In this document: piece by piece, positions 54,028 to 62,604 of the stretch
How positions within the stretch are numbered: position 1 is the stretch's first letter
Layout of the letters: each line of letters opens with the position of its first letter
DNA from: JAWPMT01 sp965215825
GTDB taxonomy: Bacteria > Bacteroidota > Bacteroidia > Cytophagales > Cyclobacteriaceae
Assembly: GCA_965215825.1 (NCBI GenBank)
Contig: CBDCEM010000002.1
Location: 744,001 to 808,000 of the forward strand
Length of the DNA stretch: 64,000 bases
Direction: 5' to 3'
Position numbers and translations under genes: made by a program
The notes under the pieces: generated by a model
Databases searched by the model: none
Seen by the model: the letters and a program-made list of their open reading frames with translations, nothing else
What the model was told of the DNA's origin: nothing

Positions 54028-54828
54028 GTCGCTTAACCGGATGTGAAAAAACTCTTCTAGTTTCGAAAGGAATTCGTCTTCGTTCATGATCCGTTTGCCA
54101 ACTTCGTTGGCGGAAGTGTTGGCAAATTGCTGACCAGTCAATGTAAGCAAACCTTCTTTAGTCCATTTCGAAACAAACTTTGAGTCAACGTAGAAGGAAC
54201 TTGGATCCTTCTGATAGAAATGATGTTTGTCAATAAACTCGATATACTGCGTTTCCTTGTCTGCAAACCCATACATGGTCGAAAAGTTGGACATGTCCCT
54301 CGAAATCTGAAGCGTCCAATTTTCATCAGGATCTTTTTGCATGCGCATGTATCGGTTGTAATCTACCTGCAGCTGGTTTTCGACCATTTTCTTGGGTAAT
54401 AATGGTCCGTTTCTCGTACCCACGTCTACCAGCCACTGCACCTCGTCAATTACAACGATCAATAGCAAATACTCATAATTATGACCGTAGCCACGTTCGG
54501 ACTTTTCGGAACTGCCGGTGACGGGATAGCATTGAAAACCAAGCTGGTCGAGTAAATGATAGAAAAGAAAATTGAGCTCCAGACCGATTCCACCTCGATT
54601 AGGTCGAGCAACGATTTGATCAAATAATGAAAGGATGTCCCACTTTCTTGTACGGCCAAAATGAGTTTCGAGGTTCTCATGAGGAACCTGATGCAGATGG
54701 GCCTTGTGCAACTCTTTCAGATAACTTTCTCCCGGATCTTTACGACTTACATCAAGCCTTTCTAAATAAGTAAAGACATCAACTTTTGTGAGTTTCGGTC
54801 GATTTTGAAAGTAATTGAGCCGCCTCAC
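54016..54828 (-). CDS. Arylamine N-acetyltransferase homologue lacking catalytic Cys and His
   Basis: 270 residues from GTG 54828, which overlaps the upstream TGA by 4 bp; ATG 54882 would lengthen it by 18. The NAT fold is recognisable from HLHQVPHENLETHFGR, NRGGIGLELNFLFYHLL and WLVDVGTRNG. The RGGxCxE motif reads RGGIGLE: the nucleophilic Cys is Gly82. With the NAT spacing (Cys to His 38 residues, His to Asp 15), the His position is Tyr120, while Asp135 is kept. The usual acetyl-transfer chemistry is therefore unlikely. Confidence 0.8.
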   Translation of the reverse strand: MRRLNYFQNRPKLTKVDVFTYLERLDVSRKDPGESYLKELHKAHLHQVPHENLETHFGRTRKWDILSLFDQIVARPNRGGIGLELNFLFYHLLDQLGFQCYPVTGSSEKSERGYGHNYEYLLLIVVIDEVQWLVDVGTRNGPLLPKKMVENQLQVDYNRYMRMQKDPDENWTLQISRDMSNFSTMYGFADKETQYIEFIDKHHFYQKDPSSFYVDSKFVSKWTKEGLLTLTGQQFANTSANEVGKRIMNEDEFLSKLEEFFHIRLSDLLQ

Positions 54829-55898
54829 TCTTCGAATTGCCTTTGCAGGGTAAAGAAGAAGTTTCGGACAGCCGATTCCCAACTGGTATCAGCATCCCAT
54901 TCTGTACCAACATAAATATCATCTGTTCGGGCCTGATAAATGTAGCCTTTATAAATCACGGTCTCCACTGGAAGTCGCTTCAGGCTAACAGCACCGGGTA
55001 CAGCGCCTGGTGTGACCGAAATAATTTGAGTTTCTTTTGTATGGTCCGGGTAATTCAGGAGATCTTTTGCCCTCGACCCGGAAGTCTGTACCAACTGGAA
55101 TATGTATTGTATACCACTGGCTAATGCATATTCATTGTCTTTGAATGAAAGCATTTCCCAGTCATAAGGATATTGTTCAAACATTTTTTCAAGCTTCGCA
55201 TTATAGCGTCTTACTTCCTTGTTAAAGCTGATCAATTCCTTCTTCTTGTCATCAGATAGCTTGTTATCGATCCGAATGGAATCCAAACGGACTACACCTA
55301 ATTTTTGCCTTTTGAGAATACCAGGATAATTCGCCAGGTGCGATCCTTTGAAGAAACTAATGTCTTCAACAAACTCAGGGTCACTGAGTGTTAAGAAGTT
55401 CGTGGCGTTTAAATCTGACCGCTTTACCATTAACCCAAGTTTAAATAACAGAGGAAGAACTTGTGAGTCCTCCGCTTTCCAGGCCAGGTTTCGGCTGAAA
55501 AAATTCTGATTGTTAAACCCCGAGGCAATTACCATTTCATATTTACCTTGAGTTTTGGTCAGGACGATCATGTTGCTGATGTTTCTTGACCGAATCAGCT
55601 TGAAATATGCCTCATTTATTTTTTGGTTGGCATACATGTCCTGTTCAAAAAGATAGAGGACCGGGTCTATGCCCATTTGAAGAAAACCCTGATGGAAGCT
55701 ATTACATTGTTTCTTCCATTCTTTGCGATCCAGATCATCGGAAATCCGAAGAATAACTCCTGTCCGACTGGATAATAAATCGGAGGGTATTTCTTCGGCT
55801 GTAAATTCCAACAGGCTCATTTGTGTGTTTAAGCCACTCGGCTGACTCAAGCCTGAAAAAGCAACGAAGAATAAGATCAGATAGATATAATGTCGCAT
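54825..55898 (-). CDS. Exported conserved hypothetical protein
   Basis: A 357-residue protein with a signal peptide (MRHYIYLILFFVAFSGLSQ). No family recognised. The mature protein is mixed alpha/beta with Lys/Asp-rich stretches; RTGVILRISDDLDRKEWKKQ and NMIVLTKTQGKYEMVIASG may be strand-helix units. Its last codon (TGA) overlaps the GTG of the NAT-like gene, so the two are co-expressed. Confidence 0.6.
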   Translation of the reverse strand: MRHYIYLILFFVAFSGLSQPSGLNTQMSLLEFTAEEIPSDLLSSRTGVILRISDDLDRKEWKKQCNSFHQGFLQMGIDPVLYLFEQDMYANQKINEAYFKLIRSRNISNMIVLTKTQGKYEMVIASGFNNQNFFSRNLAWKAEDSQVLPLLFKLGLMVKRSDLNATNFLTLSDPEFVEDISFFKGSHLANYPGILKRQKLGVVRLDSIRIDNKLSDDKKKELISFNKEVRRYNAKLEKMFEQYPYDWEMLSFKDNEYALASGIQYIFQLVQTSGSRAKDLLNYPDHTKETQIISVTPGAVPGAVSLKRLPVETVIYKGYIYQARTDDIYVGTEWDADTSWESAVRNFFFTLQRQFEE

Positions 55899-56008
55899 GC
55901 CTTGTTGAAAGGATACAAAAATAGGTTTTCTTGGTTCACATAAAAACGTTGTGATTTGTGCATATTGCCCTGGGCTTATGAATCAATCAAGAAAAAGAGT
56001 TTGAGAAA

Positions 56009-56584
56009 ATGGAAAAGAAAAGATGTGCCTGGGCTGGGGCCAACTTCCAGGCTTATATTGATTATCATGATCATGAGTGGGGAGTGCCTGTTCATGATGA
56101 TAAAATACATTTCGAATTTCTAATTTTGGAAGGTGCACAGGCCGGACTAAGTTGGAGTACGATTTTGAGAAAAAGAGAGGGCTATCGGAAGGCTTTTGCC
56201 GATTTCGAAGTAAAAGCAGTGGCTCATTTTTCGCCGGGAGAAATAGAAATGTTAATTCAAAATCCTGAAATCGTAAGAAACAAACTAAAAATAAGTGCTG
56301 CAGTAAACAATGCCCGTTGCTTTATGGAGGTACAGAAGGAATTTGGTTCATTTGATGCTTACGTGTGGTCATTTGTCGACCATGAAGTAATTCAAAATTC
56401 CTGGAAGTCAATGTCCGAAGTACCAGCAACTACTCCAGAGTCGGATAAATTGAGCAAAGACCTCAAAAAGCGAGGATTCAAGTTTGTTGGGTCTACCATC
56501 ATATATGCGTATATGCAATCCATGGGAATGGTCAACGACCATACAGTAGATTGTTTTCGACACGCTCCTTTGCGAGATACCTAA
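56009..56584 (+). CDS. tag: DNA-3-methyladenine glycosylase I
   Basis: A 191-residue Tag. CAWAGA(N) at the N terminus contributes the zinc-site Cys, YHDHEWGVPVHDD the conserved HEWG motif, and LSWSTILRKREGYR and GMVNDHTVDCFRH near the end include the other zinc ligands (His and Cys). It excises 3-methyladenine from alkylated DNA and opens base-excision repair. Confidence 0.96.
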   Translation: MEKKRCAWAGANFQAYIDYHDHEWGVPVHDDKIHFEFLILEGAQAGLSWSTILRKREGYRKAFADFEVKAVAHFSPGEIEMLIQNPEIVRNKLKISAAVNNARCFMEVQKEFGSFDAYVWSFVDHEVIQNSWKSMSEVPATTPESDKLSKDLKKRGFKFVGSTIIYAYMQSMGMVNDHTVDCFRHAPLRDT

Positions 56585-56695
56585 TCTCCGATTTTCTATT
56601 GGACATCTCCTCGAATTTTTTACAAGGACTGATTCAAAACAGACATGTGTTCACTCATAAATTCTTATCTTGGGCAACATTGAATTAAGCATGTT

Positions 56696-57583
56696 ATGCC
56701 CCAGCTCATCGACCTAAAATTCCTAGGCCTGGAAGAGGCCATAGGAGCATATCTTGTAGAGTCCTCTGTTGGACCTATTCTTATAGAAACAGGACCGCAT
56801 TCGACTTACGAAAACCTCAAACGTGCATTAAACGCACATGGCTACACTGCAAAGGACATTAAGCATGTTTTGTTGACCCATATCCATTTGGATCACGCAG
56901 GTGCGGCCTGGGCTTTTGCCGATCATGGAGCCAGTATCTACCTACACCCATTTGGAAAGAAGCATCTTTCGGAGCCTTCTGTTTTGATGGAATCTGCCCG
57001 TAGGATTTACCTGGATAAGATGGATGAATTATGGGGAGCCATGAAACCGATCGCTGAAGATCAGCTGATAACACCGGAAAACGAAGAGGAAATTACGATT
57101 GGCGATCAAACTTTCAAAGCGCTGTATACTCCCGGTCACGCAAAGCATCATATAGCCTGGAAGCTCAATGACAGTGTGTTTTGTGGAGATATAGCAGGAG
57201 TAAAAATAGGAAACGGACCTGTAGTTCCGCCCTGCCCTCCACCGGATATCAACCTGGAAGATTGGCTTGATTCTATCAAAACTGTTCAGAAAAGCGGAGC
57301 CAAATCAATGTACCTGACTCATTTCGGTGAAATCACGGAGATAGAGGAGCATATGAACGAACTAAGGTATATGCTGAAAGACTGGGCTAACTGGGTCAAA
57401 ATCCGATGGGAGAATTTGCAGTCGCCAGAAGAAATGACGCCAGCTTTTTCAGAATACACTGCTGATCAACTGCGCAAAAAAGGCGTCGATGAGAAGGGAA
57501 TAGAACAGTATGAAGCCGCTAACCCTTCCTGGATGAGTGTGGCCGGCCTGATCCGGTACTGGAAGAAGAACCCAGCTCACTAA
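56696..57583 (+). CDS. Metallo-beta-lactamase-fold hydrolase
   Basis: A 295-residue MBL protein. The metal motif THIHLDHAG (HxHxDH) is near residue 61-68, then YTPGHAKHH, the DIAG bridging Asp and LTHFGEI with the last His. It has no signal peptide. It may be a lactonase, glyoxalase-like or other hydrolase; the neighbours do not say. Confidence 0.9.
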   Translation: MPQLIDLKFLGLEEAIGAYLVESSVGPILIETGPHSTYENLKRALNAHGYTAKDIKHVLLTHIHLDHAGAAWAFADHGASIYLHPFGKKHLSEPSVLMESARRIYLDKMDELWGAMKPIAEDQLITPENEEEITIGDQTFKALYTPGHAKHHIAWKLNDSVFCGDIAGVKIGNGPVVPPCPPPDINLEDWLDSIKTVQKSGAKSMYLTHFGEITEIEEHMNELRYMLKDWANWVKIRWENLQSPEEMTPAFSEYTADQLRKKGVDEKGIEQYEAANPSWMSVAGLIRYWKKNPAH

Positions 57584-57604
57584 ACGTAAACCACAAATAA
57601 TACG

Positions 57605-59974
57605 ATGATGAAAATTGTTCGGGGTACCCTGTTTACAGTCATTGTTATTGCTATCGTGATTTCGGCGATCATAACTTCTATTCGTGTAGCCCTTTCACCA
57701 GACTATAGAGGTGAGCTTTCTATCAACGGCCTTTTGGCAGACGTTGAAGTGTATTACACCGATCATGGCATTCCTCATATTTTTGCCGAATCAGAAATAG
57801 ATGCATACAGAGCTATGGGCTACGTTCACGCTCAGGATCGATTATGGCAAATGGATCTTTTGCGGAGAGTTGGAGGTGGTCGTCTTTCTGAGATTTTTGG
57901 GTCAGACCTGATAGAAGCAGATAAATATTTCAGAATGATTGGAACCCATACCTATGCCGCTCAATCAGCCGAGCAGTTAAGAAGGCGCAACGACAAAATG
58001 TTCAAAATTGCCGAAGCGTATGTATCAGGAGTCAATCATTTTATTTCGACTGGCCCTAAAACAATCGAACATACGCTACTGGGGATAGAAATGGAGCCCT
58101 ATACCATTAAGAATATCTACGAAGTGCTCTCCTACATGTCTTTCAGTTTCGCCAATGCACAGAAGACTGATCCCGTATTGTCGGAATTGATGTCAAAGTT
58201 AGACAGCATGTATTTGAAAGACCTTCCGATTTTCAGTGGTCCCAAAGAATATCGCATGTCAGTCACCAATGCCGGTCAATCGTCCGCGTTGAGTATTCAA
58301 ACCAATAAAATCCTGAACGAGCTCAGTGTTCCGCTTTTCATAGGCAGCAACAGTTGGGTGATTGGACCAAAGAAGTCCGCTTCGGGAAACACGATACTTG
58401 CTAACGACCCTCATATAGGCTTTGCACAACCCTCGGTGTGGTACGAAGCACATCTCAACTATCCGGAAGGCGAAGTTTACGGGTATTTTATTGCAGGAGA
58501 CCCTATTCCACCGATCATGCACAACCAACATGTTGCCACAGGGCTCACCATGTTTGAAAATGATGACATAGATTTTTATCTGGAACGTATCCATCCGAAT
58601 GATACCACACAATACATGTATAAAGGGGAGTGGACCTCTTTTGAATATGCAACTGAGACCATTGATGTTAAAGATGGCAATACGGTACAGTTCTCCAAAC
58701 GAACAACCAAACACGGGCCAGTCTTGTCGGATGTGATGGAAGGTGAAGATCAGGCGGTTTCCATGTATTGGGTTTATACCGGACAAGAAAACTTTTCACT
58801 GGAAAGTAGTTACGAACTCAACAGTGCCAAAAATGCCCAAGAAGCTGCTGCCGGCGCATCAAAAATTCATGGACCTGGTTTGAATGTCATGTTCGGTTCC
58901 AGGCTTGGGGAATATGCTCGTTGGTCTTCCGGCCGATTGATTTACCGTGAAAATGAGCAAGATTCCAAAACCTATCGTGATGGCAGCACGGGCCTCGATG
59001 ACCCTGATAGCCTGAGGTCTTTTGATCAAAACCCAATAGACGTAAACTCTTCCAAAGGATACACATACAGCGCTAATAACCAACCACAAGCGGTAAATGG
59101 GGTGTTATATTCTGGGTATTATTTACCAGATGATCGTGCTGAAAGTATTGTAAACCTTATTGAAAGTGAGGAACTTTTGAGTGTGGAGGAAATCAAACAA
59201 ATCATGTTGGATCATCAGGCGGTGATGATGCAAAAGGTGAAATCGACCTTGCTTAAAGCTGTGGACGGCTATGCAGATGAACATTTTCATTTCGTTCTAT
59301 CTGGCTGGACAGGGACCTTTGATCGGGCAAGTCACCAGGCGCCATTTTTTCAGATTTGGGTCTACGAAACGCTTTCCCAGGCCATGTCTGACGAAATGGA
59401 TTCGACACTTTGGGAGGCATTTCGAGAGACACATCTTTTCAAACGTACTTTCGAGCCCATGATCCAGAATCGAACTTCGGCCTGGTGGGATGATGTAAAC
59501 ACAGAACAAATTGAGATGAGAGCGGATATCATCCGCCGCGCCTACGATCGGACCTGGAATCGATTCACAGCCGTCTATGGTGAGGACCCTGATCAATGGC
59601 GCTGGGAAAACCACCACCAATTGACACATAAACATGCCATGTCCTCCGCCAGTCCCCTATTGGCTTACCTACTGGATGTAGGACCTTTTTCGGTTCCTGG
59701 TGCAAATGAGGTGATTAACAACCTGGGATTCACTTATTCTGATGCACTAGTTCACCAGGTTACTTTTGGTCCCTCAACAAGAAGGATTGTGGACATGGCA
59801 GACCCGCTGAACAACAGCTGGTCCATTTTGCCGACAGGGCAATCCGGCAATCCTTTTAGTCCTTATTATGATGATCAGGCTGAGATGTATGCCAATGGCG
59901 AATTCCGCAAAATGTTACTTGACCCACAAGTGATCAAAAAATCCAAATTACTATTAAGACTAACAGCTCAATAG
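57605..59974 (+). CDS. Penicillin acylase family Ntn-hydrolase
   Basis: A 789-residue periplasmic enzyme precursor. An N-terminal hydrophobic signal (FTVIVIAIVISAIITSI) is followed by the alpha chain (to about 247) and the beta chain, which starts after self-cleavage at Ser248 (IGSNSWVIG). DPHIGF is the usual next motif. Such amidases cleave amide bonds in acyl-amides, acyl-homoserine lactones or antibiotics. The substrate cannot be decided here. Confidence 0.93.
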   Translation: MMKIVRGTLFTVIVIAIVISAIITSIRVALSPDYRGELSINGLLADVEVYYTDHGIPHIFAESEIDAYRAMGYVHAQDRLWQMDLLRRVGGGRLSEIFGSDLIEADKYFRMIGTHTYAAQSAEQLRRRNDKMFKIAEAYVSGVNHFISTGPKTIEHTLLGIEMEPYTIKNIYEVLSYMSFSFANAQKTDPVLSELMSKLDSMYLKDLPIFSGPKEYRMSVTNAGQSSALSIQTNKILNELSVPLFIGSNSWVIGPKKSASGNTILANDPHIGFAQPSVWYEAHLNYPEGEVYGYFIAGDPIPPIMHNQHVATGLTMFENDDIDFYLERIHPNDTTQYMYKGEWTSFEYATETIDVKDGNTVQFSKRTTKHGPVLSDVMEGEDQAVSMYWVYTGQENFSLESSYELNSAKNAQEAAAGASKIHGPGLNVMFGSRLGEYARWSSGRLIYRENEQDSKTYRDGSTGLDDPDSLRSFDQNPIDVNSSKGYTYSANNQPQAVNGVLYSGYYLPDDRAESIVNLIESEELLSVEEIKQIMLDHQAVMMQKVKSTLLKAVDGYADEHFHFVLSGWTGTFDRASHQAPFFQIWVYETLSQAMSDEMDSTLWEAFRETHLFKRTFEPMIQNRTSAWWDDVNTEQIEMRADIIRRAYDRTWNRFTAVYGEDPDQWRWENHHQLTHKHAMSSASPLLAYLLDVGPFSVPGANEVINNLGFTYSDALVHQVTFGPSTRRIVDMADPLNNSWSILPTGQSGNPFSPYYDDQAEMYANGEFRKMLLDPQVIKKSKLLLRLTAQ

Positions 59975-60031
59975 CCATTTTCCGATGAGTTTTGGGCATC
60001 CTTTTATTATGGATTAATTTTCCCTCATTCC

Positions 60032-61030
60032 ATGAATAGAAGAAAATTTATCACTAGCACATCACTTCTGGGACTAAGTACCGCCGTGATGTCTTTTCCA
60101 CAGGAAAATAAGCTCATCAAACCCCCAGCACTCAAAAAGGGAGGGACGGTGGGTCTAGTTACACCAGCCAGCTCACTTAGCCGTTCTGCTTTTGAAAAGA
60201 CTTTATCAAACATTGAAAACCTGGGATTCAATGTTAAATATTCAGATAATTTAAGAGTAACACGGGGTTTTCTGTCAGGTACAGATGAACAACGCGTGCA
60301 GGATTTGCACAACATGTTTGAGGCCGGAGATGTTGATGCTATCATTTGTGCACGTGGTGGTTACGGCAGTGCCAGACTTTTACCAGAACTCAATACCGAC
60401 CTTATTGCCAGTAATGCTAAACCCATGGTCGGCTATTCAGACATTACGGCTCTTCATCAATACATTTATTCACGGACAGGTATGGTTACGTTTCATGGTC
60501 CGGTTGGTGCTTCTGACTACAATGATTTTACAAGGGACTATGTCGAGGACCTGGTAATGAAAGGGAAAAAGGTGAAAATAAAAGCAGAGGAACCTGATGT
60601 AATTGCTCCTGGCGAGGCAGAAGGCAAATTGATTGGAGGTAATCTCTCACTTTTGGCAAGTTTGGTAGGCACGCCATTTCAAAGGTCCTATGAAGGGCAT
60701 ATTCTTTTCATAGAAGAAGTCGGTGAATCAACTTATCGTGTGGATCGCATGCTGACACAACTGATACAAAGTGGCTTACTAAATGGAGTGAAAGGTATTG
60801 CGTTGGGATATTTCACAAATTGTGATGCCAAACCTGGAGATCGTGGTTATGAACAATCCATTTCCTTGAGAGAGGTATTGAAAGATCAGTTTGGTGCTTT
60901 AGGTGTGCCAGTACTTGCCGGACTGCCTTTTGGACATGAAAAACACAATGCCACTCTTCCTGTTGGTATACAAGCCAGACTCGATGCGGAAAAAGGATTA
61001 TTAAAAACACTTGAAGCAGCAGTAAGCTAA
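60032..61030 (+). CDS. LD-carboxypeptidase (S66 family)
   Basis: A 332-residue S66 peptidase with a twin-arginine-like signal (MNRRKFITSTSLLGLSTAVMS). The catalytic Ser113 is in RGGYGSARLL; GGNLSLL and the FGHEKHNATLPVG near the C terminus supply the Glu/His partners. It releases the terminal D-Ala from murein tetrapeptides during wall recycling. A Tat-type export signal is unusual for this family, which is mostly cytoplasmic. Confidence 0.9.
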   Translation: MNRRKFITSTSLLGLSTAVMSFPQENKLIKPPALKKGGTVGLVTPASSLSRSAFEKTLSNIENLGFNVKYSDNLRVTRGFLSGTDEQRVQDLHNMFEAGDVDAIICARGGYGSARLLPELNTDLIASNAKPMVGYSDITALHQYIYSRTGMVTFHGPVGASDYNDFTRDYVEDLVMKGKKVKIKAEEPDVIAPGEAEGKLIGGNLSLLASLVGTPFQRSYEGHILFIEEVGESTYRVDRMLTQLIQSGLLNGVKGIALGYFTNCDAKPGDRGYEQSISLREVLKDQFGALGVPVLAGLPFGHEKHNATLPVGIQARLDAEKGLLKTLEAAVS

Positions 61031-61040
61031 CCAAAGAATT

Positions 61041-62408
61041 ATGAAAAGAATATTGACCATTCTCTTGCTTGCCATAGGTACATTGGCTCACGCCCAGGAC
61101 CATAGCGAAGCCATCAAACAGATCTATGAGGAACAGCTAAACAACAGCCACGCCTATGAAAACCTTCGATACCTGACAAAGGAAATAGGAAACCGCATCA
61201 GTGGGTCACCCAGAGCTGCTGCGGCCGTGGAATATACCCGACAGCTGATGGAGGGATATGGATTCGACACGGTGTTTTTACAACCTGTAATGGTACCACA
61301 CTGGGTACGAGGCAAGCAAGAGGTGGCGAGGATCATTAATTCTGATAAATTGGGAACTTACGCCCTGAACCCAATTGCTCTTGGGAATTCAGTGGGAACC
61401 GGACCGGAGGGTGTAGTGGCTGAAGTAGTTGAAGTGACCAGCATGGACCATGTAGAGGAACTGGGAAAGTCTTTAAAGGGCAAAATTGTCTTTTTTAACC
61501 TCAAGGCCGATTTGAACCTGGTGAACTCTTTTCGCGCTTACGGCGGCACGGTTATCCAACGCGTTTGGGGCGCTTCTGAAGCAGCAAAATATGGTGCACG
61601 TGCGGTCATTGTGAGATCAGTAACGAACTTTCAGGATGATATTCCGCACACGGGAACCTTGCGCTACAAACCTAATATTGCACAGATTCCTGCTGCTGCG
61701 ATCAGTACCAATGAAGCAGATTTATTAAGTAATTTGCTCAAAGGGCAGGACAACCTGAAGATATATCTGGAGACCAATTGCGGCATGCAAGGCGAAAAGC
61801 TTTCTTACAATGTGATTGGGCAACTCAATGGAACCGAATTTCCTAAGGAATATATAGCCGTAGGTGGTCACCTGGATTCCTGGGATGTCGGTGAAGGAGC
61901 GCACGACGATGGTGCAGGCTGTGTTCAGGGAATCGAAGTGTTGCGGACCTTCAAAGCATTAGGAATTCGGCCGAAAAGAACACTGAGAGCGGTTATGTGG
62001 ATGAACGAAGAAAATGGCGGTGCCGGAGGCCGTGGTTACGCGAATGGGGCCGAAGAAAATGGAGAAAACCACATCGCTGCTGTTGAATCTGATCGAGGCG
62101 GCTTCGTGCCGCGTGGCTTCACATCTACGGGCACCGATGCTCAAAAAGCCCAGTTGCAAGCCTGGGGTGATAGGTACTTTAAGTCCTATGAATTACATTC
62201 ATTTGATCAACCGGGAGGAGGTGCAGATATCGGTCCATTAGCTCCACAAGGTACCTTCTTAATCGGGTTGCTTCCAGACTCTCAGCGATATTTCAAATAT
62301 CATCATACTGCGGAAGATGTTTTTGAAAACGTTAACCAAAGAGAATTGGTGCTCGGAGCCGCAGCGATGACTGCTATGATTTATTTAGTGGATCAGGAAG
62401 GGATTTAG
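61041..62408 (+). CDS. M28-family zinc peptidase (carboxypeptidase Q-like)
   Basis: A 455-residue secreted peptidase with a signal (MKRILTILLLAIGTLAHAQ). A PA-domain-like part precedes the zinc-dependent M28 domain: GGHLDSWDVGEGAHDDGAG holds the first His and bridging Asp, NEENGG the catalytic Glu, and FKYHHTAED a further His. It starts 10 bp after the LD-carboxypeptidase, so they form a small operon. It probably releases amino acids from peptides. Confidence 0.92.
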   Translation: MKRILTILLLAIGTLAHAQDHSEAIKQIYEEQLNNSHAYENLRYLTKEIGNRISGSPRAAAAVEYTRQLMEGYGFDTVFLQPVMVPHWVRGKQEVARIINSDKLGTYALNPIALGNSVGTGPEGVVAEVVEVTSMDHVEELGKSLKGKIVFFNLKADLNLVNSFRAYGGTVIQRVWGASEAAKYGARAVIVRSVTNFQDDIPHTGTLRYKPNIAQIPAAAISTNEADLLSNLLKGQDNLKIYLETNCGMQGEKLSYNVIGQLNGTEFPKEYIAVGGHLDSWDVGEGAHDDGAGCVQGIEVLRTFKALGIRPKRTLRAVMWMNEENGGAGGRGYANGAEENGENHIAAVESDRGGFVPRGFTSTGTDAQKAQLQAWGDRYFKSYELHSFDQPGGGADIGPLAPQGTFLIGLLPDSQRYFKYHHTAEDVFENVNQRELVLGAAAMTAMIYLVDQEGI

Positions 62409-62604
62409 GAGGTATTTCTGACGAATCATCGATTTGGAGTACAGCTTATTGTGACTTCACTCATGTTTGGAGGGCCTTAATAAATGAAAAAGAGGGACGT
62501 CATTCGATCATTTCAAAAGGCCATTTCACAATGATTCTCCTTTTCCGTGACTTGACTTCTCGAAAACACTAGATTTGCGGCGACATTTTTCTCACCCCGT
62601 AGAT

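Noticed and set aside
60340..60350. CACGTG words elsewhere (60344, 61598, 24276) as parS sites
   Set aside because: The flanks do not match GTTCC/GGAAC, so they are chance hexamers.
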